Positions 26,450-33,637 of a stretch of DNA of 64,000 nt are shown in pieces (the stretch's first letter is position 1; each line of letters opens with the position of its first letter). The stretch comes from Candidatus Ribeiella danica (GTDB lineage Bacteria > Chloroflexota > Chloroflexia > Chloroflexales > Roseiflexaceae). Under the pieces are notes generated by a model. It worked only from the letters and a program-made list of their open reading frames with translations. It had not been told where the DNA came from and ran no database searches. The position numbers and the translations under genes were made by a program. The stretch lies in contig JADKFS010000010.1 of the NCBI GenBank assembly GCA_016717335.1, forward strand, positions 1 through 64,000. The letters are read 5' to 3'.

Positions 26450-28912
26450 ATGAGCACAAACCACATGAATGAACATACAAAGCGCTTGCTCCCGCTCGTC
26501 ACGCAGTTCATCTACGTCGACGACATCAACCGGCGCGGGCGGCGCATGAGCCTGGCGGCGCTGGCCGTCGCGGCGAGCCTGCTCTGCCTGCTGCTGGCCT
26601 GGTTTGGCGCGCGGCGGCTGCAGATTGTGCTCGGCGACCAGGCCGACCGGCAGCTCGCGGCGCGGCAGTACCAGGCCGCCGAGCGGCGCTACAGCCAGGC
26701 GCTGTTCTTCGGCGGCTCCGACGCGCACATGCTGCTGCAGCGCGGGCTGGCCCGCCAGCAGCTGGGCGACCACGCCGGCGCGGCGGACGATTTCACGCGC
26801 TACATCGCGCTGCGCCCGGCCGAGTCTGCCGGCTACCTCGGCCGCGGCGCGAGCCGCCTGCAGCTCGGCAGCCCAGGCGACGCGCTGAGCGACTTCAACG
26901 CTGCGATCGAGCGCGACCCAGCCGGCAGCGCCGGCTTCGCCGGCCGGGGCCGGGCCTACGCCGCGCTCCAGCAGTGGCAGCCGGCCGCCGCCGATCTCGA
27001 CCACGCGGTCGAGCTGGGGCCGCGGGATCTTGGCGCGCTGCTGGCCCGCAGCGACGTGCGCGAGCAGGCCGGCGACTACGTCGGCGCGCTGGGCGATCTC
27101 GACCGCGGCATCGCGCTCGACCGGCAGAGCGCCGAGCTGTACAGCCGGCGCGGCGCGTACTACGAGCGGCGCGGCGACGCCTCGCGCGCGCTGGCCGACT
27201 ACCAGCAGGCGGTTCGGCTCGATCAAAACCTGGCGCCGGCCTACGCCCGGCTGGGCGAGCTGTACCTCAAGCGCAAGGACTACCCGCAGGCCGAGGCCAG
27301 CCTGACCCGGCTGATCGAGCTGCGCCCGCAGGACCAGTCAGCCTACGTGCAGCGCGCCGGCGTGCGGCTGAAGGCCGGCAGCCCCGATGGCGCCGTCGCG
27401 GACCTGCGCCAGGCGGCCGAGCTGAACCCTCAGTCGCCCGATCTCTACCTCATGCTGGCGCACGCGCACGAGGCTGCCGGCCAGTGGCAGGAGGCCGCCG
27501 ACGCGCTCGGCCGCGCGATCGAGCTGGACGGGCAGCGCGCCGGGCTCTACCTCGAGCGGGCGCGCGCCGAGCGGCAGCTGGGCAGGAGCGACGCAGCGCT
27601 GGACGACCTCGACCGGGCGCTGCAGCGCGACCCCGCCAGCGCGCCGGCCCAGACCATGCGGGCGGAGCTGCGCGCCGCGCGCGGCGAGTACGAGGCCGCG
27701 CTGGACGACTACAACGAGGTGCTGCAGCGCCAGCCCGGCAACGCGCCACTGTTCGTCGCACGCGGGCGGATCTACCGGCAGCTCGGCGACGCCGACAGCG
27801 CGCTGGAGGAGTTCAGGCAGGCCACCGCCGCCGACCCCGGCTGGGCCGCCGGGTTTGTCGAGCTGGGCCGCGCCGCCGCCGCGCAGGGGGATGCCGGGCT
27901 GGCCGGACAGAGCTTCGACCAGGCCATCGCGCTGGAGCCGGACAAGCCCGGCGCGTATGTCGCGCGCGGCCGGTTCTACGCCGACCAGGGCAAGCTGGCC
28001 GAGAGCCAGGCCGACCTGGACCGCGCGCTCCAGCTGCGGCCCGACGACGCGCCGACGCTCGTGGCGCGCGGGCAGGTGCAGGCCGCGCAGGGCCGCGCCG
28101 ACGCGGCGCTGGGCGACTACGGCCGCGCGCTCGAGCTCGACCCGAAGAGCGTCTCGGCGCTGCTCGCGCGGGCGCGGCTGCTCAGCCGGCAGGGCGCGCA
28201 CGACCAGGCGTTGCAGGACGTCAACGCCGCCGTCGCGCTGCGGCCGGACGACGCGGGAGTGCTTCTCGCTCGGGCGCGGGTGTACGCGCTGAAGGGCGAC
28301 GCGCCGCCGGCCCAGGCCGATCTCGACCAGGTGCTGCGGCTGGACGCCGAGAGCGTCGAGGCGCGCGTGCTGCGGGCGCAGCTGTACGCCGGCCAGCAGC
28401 TGAACGACCAGGCGCTGGCCGAGCTGGGCCAGGCCGCCGCGATGCAGCCGAGCGACCCGGCCTCGTTCAAAGCCCGCGCGGCGCTGCTGCGCCAGCTCGG
28501 CGACAACGCCGGCGCCGAGGCCGACCTGGCGCGGGCGCGCGAGCTGGAGCCGGGCAACCTCGACCTGGCGCTCAAGCAGGTCGCGGTGCTGAAGCAGCAG
28601 GGCAAGCTGCTGGAGGCGCTGGCGATCTACCGCGCCATCCTGCCGTCGGCCGGCGACCCGGCCCCGATCTACCTCGACGCCGGGCAGATGCGCTACCGGC
28701 TGCAGCACTACCGCCGCGCGGTGGCGAACTACGAGCTGGCGGCGCAGCTCCAGCCCGACAGCGCGCCGGCCTACTACGGCCTCGGGCTCGCGCAGCGCAA
28801 GCTCGGCCGCTTCGCCGCCGCCAAGGCCGCGTTCAAGACCTACCTGCGCCTCACGCCCGACGCCCCCGAGCGCGCCGAGCTGGCGGCATGGATCGCGAAG
28901 TGGGGCGGCTAG
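26450..28912 (+). CDS. Long TPR membrane protein of the polysaccharide locus
   Basis: An 820-residue protein with a cytoplasmic N terminus, one membrane helix (about 34-52) and then roughly twenty tetratricopeptide repeats to the end, with the usual spacing of Gly, Ala and Asp-Leu-Asp signatures (for example LGDHAGAADDFTRYIALRP). TPR arrays serve as assembly scaffolds. In alginate secretion AlgK, and in other systems PelB or BcsC, play that part next to the synthase and epimerase. Here the position between two AlgG-like genes supports the same role on the outer face of the membrane. The start is not certain: a GAAGGGA lies a little far from ATG 26450, and ATG 26465 is also possible. Confidence 0.8.
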   Translation: MSTNHMNEHTKRLLPLVTQFIYVDDINRRGRRMSLAALAVAASLLCLLLAWFGARRLQIVLGDQADRQLAARQYQAAERRYSQALFFGGSDAHMLLQRGLARQQLGDHAGAADDFTRYIALRPAESAGYLGRGASRLQLGSPGDALSDFNAAIERDPAGSAGFAGRGRAYAALQQWQPAAADLDHAVELGPRDLGALLARSDVREQAGDYVGALGDLDRGIALDRQSAELYSRRGAYYERRGDASRALADYQQAVRLDQNLAPAYARLGELYLKRKDYPQAEASLTRLIELRPQDQSAYVQRAGVRLKAGSPDGAVADLRQAAELNPQSPDLYLMLAHAHEAAGQWQEAADALGRAIELDGQRAGLYLERARAERQLGRSDAALDDLDRALQRDPASAPAQTMRAELRAARGEYEAALDDYNEVLQRQPGNAPLFVARGRIYRQLGDADSALEEFRQATAADPGWAAGFVELGRAAAAQGDAGLAGQSFDQAIALEPDKPGAYVARGRFYADQGKLAESQADLDRALQLRPDDAPTLVARGQVQAAQGRADAALGDYGRALELDPKSVSALLARARLLSRQGAHDQALQDVNAAVALRPDDAGVLLARARVYALKGDAPPAQADLDQVLRLDAESVEARVLRAQLYAGQQLNDQALAELGQAAAMQPSDPASFKARAALLRQLGDNAGAEADLARARELEPGNLDLALKQVAVLKQQGKLLEALAIYRAILPSAGDPAPIYLDAGQMRYRLQHYRRAVANYELAAQLQPDSAPAYYGLGLAQRKLGRFAAAKAAFKTYLRLTPDAPERAELAAWIAKWGG

Positions 28913-28948
28913 GTGAGATTGCAGATTGCAGAATGGGATTGTAGAGCC

Positions 28949-30373
28949 ATGAAGATAAATTTCCAGACACTGGCTGCCGCTCTGATGTGCGCCCTGCTGG
29001 CCGGCTGCGGCGCGGCGGCTACCGCGCCGCCCGCGCCCACACCCGCAGCCCAGCCGCAGCGGACCGCCCTGCCGCCCCAGCCCACGCCGCCGGCCCTGGC
29101 CGCGCTGGCGGGCCGCGCGCGCGCGTGCGATGCGCCGGTCGATACCGCCACTAACCCGGCGCAGCCGCAGCCCGATGAGAGCGCCGGGCCTGCCGTGGTG
29201 CACTACGACGACGACAGCAACACGATCGAGCTGCGCAAGGGCGCCCAGGCCACGCTCGCGGCGGTCGGCCGCACGATCGGCCGGCCGGATGCCCTGCGCG
29301 AGCTTGCCCCCGGCGAGTGGCTGCTCTCGGCCAACCTGCGCGTCGAGGCCGGCGCTGCGCTGCGCATCGCCGCGCCCGAGGTGCGCTGGCTGAAGCTGCG
29401 CAGCGACGGCGGCGGCTTCGTGTGGCTCAAGGCCCAGGGCGGACAGCTCGAGATCGCCGGCGCCTGCGTGACCTCGTGGGATGCCGGGCGCCAGGGCTAC
29501 GACCAGAACGAGAAGGACGGCCGCAGCTTCGTGCTGGCGCGCAGCGGCGCGCATATGAGCATTCACGGCGCCGACCTGCGCTACCTGGGCTACAACGGGC
29601 CCGAGTCCTACGGCCTGGCCTGGCGCCAGGGCGGCACCACCGGCGAGATCGTCGACAGCTTCGTCTCGCACAACTTCTACGGCATCTACAGCTTTGAGGT
29701 GAACGACCTGGTGATCCGCGGGAACGAGGTCTACAGCAGCACGATGTACGGCATCGACCCGCACACCGCCTCGCTGCGGCTGGTGATCGAGGACAACGTC
29801 GCGCACGATAACGGCAAGCACGGCATCATCCTGGCCGAGGAGTGCAGCGACGGCGTGATCCGCAACAACGTGGCCTACGACAACCTGCACCACGGCATTG
29901 TGATCTACCAGCGCTCGAACAACAACCTGGTCGAGGGCAACACCGCCTACGGCAACGGCGGGCACGGCATCAACGTCAACGACTCGACCAACACCACCGT
30001 GCGCGGCAACACCGTCTACGACAACCTCGCGGCCGGCATCGGCGTGGGCCAGCAGGCGGCAGCGAGCCAGGTCGTCGGCAACCGCGTGTTCGCCAATCGC
30101 GGCGACGGCGTCACGCTCTACAGCGATGTCAAAGACACGCTGCTGCGCGAGAATACGATCAGCGACAACGCGCGCTACGGCGTGTACCTCAAGAGCGCGG
30201 GCGGCATGCGCCTCGAGGGCAACCAGGTGACCGGCAACGCGATCGGCGTCTACCTGAACGTCGCCCAGCCGCCCGAGGTCTCGCAGGATTCGAACCAGAT
30301 CCACGGCAACCGCGAGGCCGACATCAGCCACAGCGCGGCGCAGCCCTCGCCCGCGCCCGAGGAGGAGCCATGA
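28949..30373 (+). CDS. AlgG-like beta-helix lipoprotein
   Basis: A 474-residue lipoprotein: the signal ends LLAGC with Cys20 as lipidation site, followed by a Pro/Ala linker. The beta-helix again has the AlgG landmarks VTSWD, LGYNGPESYGLAW, and YGIDPH followed by KHGIILAEECSD, nearly as in AlgG. The epimerase motif reads DPHT (270-273), so the fourth residue, Asp in AlgG, is Thr. It could be an active epimerase, a processing enzyme, or a polymer-binding partner of the gene at 24005. It is 36 bp after the TPR gene and overlaps the next gene by 4 bp, so these are one transcription unit. Confidence 0.8.
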   Translation: MKINFQTLAAALMCALLAGCGAAATAPPAPTPAAQPQRTALPPQPTPPALAALAGRARACDAPVDTATNPAQPQPDESAGPAVVHYDDDSNTIELRKGAQATLAAVGRTIGRPDALRELAPGEWLLSANLRVEAGAALRIAAPEVRWLKLRSDGGGFVWLKAQGGQLEIAGACVTSWDAGRQGYDQNEKDGRSFVLARSGAHMSIHGADLRYLGYNGPESYGLAWRQGGTTGEIVDSFVSHNFYGIYSFEVNDLVIRGNEVYSSTMYGIDPHTASLRLVIEDNVAHDNGKHGIILAEECSDGVIRNNVAYDNLHHGIVIYQRSNNNLVEGNTAYGNGGHGINVNDSTNTTVRGNTVYDNLAAGIGVGQQAAASQVVGNRVFANRGDGVTLYSDVKDTLLRENTISDNARYGVYLKSAGGMRLEGNQVTGNAIGVYLNVAQPPEVSQDSNQIHGNREADISHSAAQPSPAPEEEP

Positions 30374-31470
30374 GATTCAACCGGCAGGCCGTACCCGTCG
30401 CCGTCGTCGTGCTGATCGCGGCCGGCCTGGCGCTCGCGCTGCTCGGCTTCGGCCTGCAGCGCTCGCTGGCGCGCGGCCGCTCGACCTACTACGTCAGCCC
30501 GTCCGGCCGCGACTCGAACGAGGGCGACTCGCCACAGGCGCCGCTCGAGACGATCCAGCGCGCGGTCGACCGGGCGCGGCCGGGCGACGTAGTCGAGCTG
30601 GCGGCCGGCGTCTATCTGCAGGACGTCGTCTCGAAGCGCGGCGGCGAGCCGGGCGCGCCGATCACCATCCGCGGGCCGGCCGGGGCGATCGTCAAGGGCG
30701 CGGGCGACTCGCGCATCTTCGAGATCCGCCACGACTACCTGACGCTTGAGGGGTTTACGATCGACGGGCTGTGGGGCTCGCCGGCCCAGCAGCAGGGCTA
30801 TCGCGAGAAGCTGCTGTACGTGGTCGGCCGGAAGCCGCGCGACGGCGTGGCCGGGCTGAAGGTGCTGCACATGACCTTCAAGAATGCCGGCGGCGAGTGC
30901 CTGCGGCTGCGCTACTTCGCCCAGCGCAACGAGGTCGCCTACTCCAGCTTCGTCGGCTGCGGCGTGCACGATTTCAAGTTCCACGCCGGCAAGCGCAACG
31001 GCGAGGCGATCTATATCGGCACGGCGCCCGAGCAGCGCGCCAACGGCGTGAACCCGACCGCCGACCCGGACCAGTCGAACGACAACTGGGTCCACCACAA
31101 CACCTTCGACACACAGGGGAACGAGTGTGTCGACATCAAAGAGGCCTCCTCGGGCAACGTCGTCGAGTACAACAGCTGCACCGGCCAGCAAGACCCGAAC
31201 TCAGGCGGGTTCGACGCGCGCGGCAGCAGGAACATCTTTCGGCACAACCAGAGCTTCGGCAACGTCGGGGCGGGCATCCGGCTGGGCGGCGACGGCGCCG
31301 ACGACGGCGTCGACAACCAGGTCTACGACAACACCTTCCGCGACAACGGCGCCGGCGCCATCAAGCTCGTGCGCCAGCGGCAGAAGCTGTGCGGCAACGT
31401 GCTGCGGAACAATCGTGGCGGCAAGGTCGTCGGCCACGCGCAGTCCGACCCCGCCGCAGCGTGCGGGTGA
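30370..31470 (+). CDS. Membrane-anchored parallel beta-helix protein
   Basis: A 366-residue protein with an N-terminal membrane helix (about 9-28), a DUF1565-like start (YYVSPSGRDSNEGDSPQAPL) and a right-handed beta-helix (SSGNVVEYNSC, then SRNIFRHNQSFGNVGAGIRL). There is no DPH epimerase motif. Folds of this type include polysaccharide lyases (PL6, PL9) and glycan-binding proteins; a lyase that trims or clears stray polymer, like AlgL, would fit, but no catalytic residues can be assigned. GAGGAGCC precedes the ATG, which overlaps the previous stop (ATGA). Last gene of the group. Confidence 0.78.
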   Translation: MRFNRQAVPVAVVVLIAAGLALALLGFGLQRSLARGRSTYYVSPSGRDSNEGDSPQAPLETIQRAVDRARPGDVVELAAGVYLQDVVSKRGGEPGAPITIRGPAGAIVKGAGDSRIFEIRHDYLTLEGFTIDGLWGSPAQQQGYREKLLYVVGRKPRDGVAGLKVLHMTFKNAGGECLRLRYFAQRNEVAYSSFVGCGVHDFKFHAGKRNGEAIYIGTAPEQRANGVNPTADPDQSNDNWVHHNTFDTQGNECVDIKEASSGNVVEYNSCTGQQDPNSGGFDARGSRNIFRHNQSFGNVGAGIRLGGDGADDGVDNQVYDNTFRDNGAGAIKLVRQRQKLCGNVLRNNRGGKVVGHAQSDPAAACG

Positions 31471-31497
31471 TAGCGACGGGGGCAGAGGGAATCATGC

Positions 31498-31538
31498 GGC
31501 GTGGTGCTGCGGCGGCAAAGCCGCCGCAGCACCACGCC
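31498..31538. repeat. Nested palindromic element, copy 5 (inner stem)
   Basis: Perfect 19-bp stem with AAA loop (GGCGTGGTGCTGCGGCGGC and its complement) between the convergent beta-helix gene and bioY. Confidence 0.85.
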
Positions 31539-31582
31539 AAAAAACCCCCGCCCCCGCCCCTGGCCGGGGCGGGGGTGGGGTT
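31539..31582 (-). terminator. Terminator of bioY
   Basis: On the minus strand the stem CCCCCGCCCC/GGGGCGGGGG is followed by six T (GGGTTTTTTGG). It sits just past the bioY stop and forms the right part of nested palindromic copy 5. Confidence 0.7.
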
Positions 31583-31588
31583 CTGAAA

Positions 31589-32230
31589 CTAGATCGACCG
31601 ATCCTTGCGAAGTAGCGCCCAGCCGCCGGGCAGCGCCAGCGCCGCCAGCCCGAGCTTGATCGCGTCGCCGGGCAGGAACGGCCACACGCTTGCGGCCAGC
31701 AGCGCCGGGATGTTCAGCGCGCCGGTGAGGAGCGAGGTCGCGGCGGCGAGCCACAGGAACCCGCACAGCAGGATCACCAGGTTGCCCAGCAGCATCGCCG
31801 GTATCGCCGAGACGACCCGCCGGTCCCAGCCGCGCGAGGCCAGCGCGCCGACCAGCGCGGCGGCCAGCGGCATCGCAAGCAGGTAGCCTGCCGTCGGGCC
31901 GACGATCACCGGTAGCAGCGGCACGCTGCTAGGGCTCCACGCGCTGCGCCCGCCCGAGAAGACCGGCAGCCCGGCCAGGCCCTCGGCCAGGTAGAGCAGC
32001 ATCGTGACGGCGCCGAGCCGCGGGCCGTACAGCGCGCCCAGCAGCAGCACCGCGAACGTCTGCATCGTGACCGGGATCGGCGTGGTGGGGATCGGGAAGC
32101 TGATCCGCGCGCAGAGCGCCAGCACCGCGGTGCCGGCCAGCGCCAGGATTCCGTCGCGTACCAGCGGTCGCTCCAGCACGCCGGCGCGCGGCAGCAGCTG
32201 CTGGGCAAGCGTGGTCCGAGCATTCAGCAT
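31589..32230 (-). CDS. bioY: Biotin transporter BioY
   Basis: Substrate-binding membrane subunit of an ECF-type biotin importer, 213 residues with about six hydrophobic segments. Family marks are FPIPTTPIPVTMQTFAVLLLG and the glycine-rich GPTAGYLLAMPLAAALVG loop. BioY can act alone or with the EcfA/EcfT energy module, which is not nearby. ATG 32230 follows AGGAGG. The 32231-32354 stretch upstream shows no gene. Confidence 0.9.
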   Translation of the reverse strand: MLNARTTLAQQLLPRAGVLERPLVRDGILALAGTAVLALCARISFPIPTTPIPVTMQTFAVLLLGALYGPRLGAVTMLLYLAEGLAGLPVFSGGRSAWSPSSVPLLPVIVGPTAGYLLAMPLAAALVGALASRGWDRRVVSAIPAMLLGNLVILLCGFLWLAAATSLLTGALNIPALLAASVWPFLPGDAIKLGLAALALPGGWALLRKDRSI

Positions 32231-32354
32231 GGAAACCTCCTGTGTGCGGCAAGCGCCGCCATGGTGTTTTACTCCGCGTATTATATGCAAAGCCGCGCAG
32301 CGCGCGAGTTAGCATCCGGCAACCGCCAGTTGTCGTTGTGGGACTCTGCCAGAT

Positions 32355-32489
32355 CACCCCACCCCCTCCCCCCGCCCCTGGCAGCGGCGGGGGAGACAAC
32401 GACTGGTCCCGAGGTTGCGGCGGAGCCGCAACCTCGGGACCAGTTATATATCCCCCCACTCCCAGCCGGAGGGGGCGGGGGGGTGAGGG
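32355..32489. repeat. Nested palindromic element, copy 6
   Basis: Outer arms ACCCCCTCCCCCCGCCCC and GGGGGGGTGAGGG; inner perfect 19-bp stem with GGA loop at 32403-32443 (CTGGTCCCGAGGTTGCGGC and complement). It lies between bioY and the cyclodeaminase gene, both on the minus strand. Confidence 0.85.
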
Positions 32490-32499
32490 CGGCGATCGA

Positions 32500-33480
32500 C
32501 TACAGCTCCACCTGGGTCCCGAGCCCGCGCCGCAGCGCCTCGGCCAGCGCCAGCTGACCCACCGCCATGTCCTGCGCCGCGTTGCCGACCGACTTGAAGA
32601 AGGTGATCTGCCGGTCGTCCGATCGGCCGGCGGCGCGCCCGGCGATCAACTCGCCAAGCTCGACCACCTGCCGCTCGTCGATCAGGCCGGCGTCGCGCGC
32701 CTGGATCAGGTCGCCCGCCTCCGCCCACGCGCCCTCGCGCTGATCGACCACCACGCGCGCGCGGCCGACGGTCTCCGGCGGCACCTCGGCCATAGCGGGC
32801 GTGTACGACCCGACGCCGTTGATGTGCGCGCCGGGGCGCAGCTCCGCGTCGGCAAACAGCGGCGTCGGCGAGCTGGTGGCGCAGCAGACCACATCGGCCT
32901 CGGCCAGCGCGACGGCCGGCGAGTCGGCGATCCGCAGCTCGGCCGCCAGCCCCTGCTCCCGCAGCGCGGCGACTAGCGCCTCGGCCCGCGCGCGCGTCCG
33001 GTTGACCACCCAGACCCGCTCGATCGGGCGGACGGCACAGACCGCCTGGACCTGCGCTGCCGCCTGCGCCCCCGCGCCGAACAGCGCCAGCACGCGCGCA
33101 TCGCGCCGGGCCAGCGCGCGCGTGGCGGCGCCCGAGGCCGCGCCGGTGCGCAGCGCCGTCAGGTAGGTGCCGTCCATCGCCGCGATCGGCCGTCCGGTTG
33201 CTGCGTCGAGCAGCACGACCAGCGCGTGGATGCTCGGCAGCCGGTGGCGCGCCTGGTTGTGCGGGAAGATCGAGACGACCTTGAGCCCCAGTGCCGCGCT
33301 CTCCGGCAGCAGCGCCGGCATGAACAGCGTGTGCGAGTCGTGCGCCGCCTGGCCGATCGCCGCCCGCAGCGGCACGGTCGCCCGGCCGCTCGAGAGCTGC
33401 GCGAAGGCGCTCGCGACCGCGTCGATCGCGGCGTGCATCGGGGCGGCCTGGCGCACCTCGGCCGCGGAGAGGATGAGCAT
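32500..33480 (-). CDS. Ornithine cyclodeaminase/mu-crystallin family protein
   Basis: A 326-residue NAD(P)-binding protein. It has LILSAAEVRQAAPM at the start, the Rossmann glycine motif LFGAGAQAAAQVQA and, just before it, the catalytic region LTALRTGAASGAATRALA. Family members include ornithine cyclodeaminase (ornithine to proline), alanine dehydrogenase and imine reductases; which reaction applies is open. AAGGAG precedes the ATG. It stands alone, with a word array upstream and a nested palindrome downstream. Confidence 0.85.
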   Translation of the reverse strand: MLILSAAEVRQAAPMHAAIDAVASAFAQLSSGRATVPLRAAIGQAAHDSHTLFMPALLPESAALGLKVVSIFPHNQARHRLPSIHALVVLLDAATGRPIAAMDGTYLTALRTGAASGAATRALARRDARVLALFGAGAQAAAQVQAVCAVRPIERVWVVNRTRARAEALVAALREQGLAAELRIADSPAVALAEADVVCCATSSPTPLFADAELRPGAHINGVGSYTPAMAEVPPETVGRARVVVDQREGAWAEAGDLIQARDAGLIDERQVVELGELIAGRAAGRSDDRQITFFKSVGNAAQDMAVGQLALAEALRRGLGTQVEL

Positions 33481-33505
33481 GCGTGGCTCCTTATAGAGCG
33501 ATCAG

Positions 33506-33580
33506 GTAGACGATAGACGATGGACGATAGACGATAGCGTTGTCGACGCGCATCGTCCATCGTCTATCGTCCATCGTCAG
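33506..33580. repeat. Inverted word array, GACGATA / TATCGTC
   Basis: Left arm TAGACGATAGACGATGGACG, short centre GTTGTCGACGCGC, right arm CATCGTCCATCGTCTATCG. The arms are reverse complements over about 28 bp. It is upstream of the cyclodeaminase gene and downstream of the histidine kinase gene. Confidence 0.85.
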
Positions 33581-33637
33581 GATGATGTCGCTATTAGCAT
33601 CCTGACGGCAATCCGGGAGCTACAGTCAGCCGGCGCA

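Noticed and set aside
31589..32230. BioY as part of a biotin biosynthesis or ECF operon
   Set aside because: No bio, ecfA or ecfT genes are adjacent; it stands alone.
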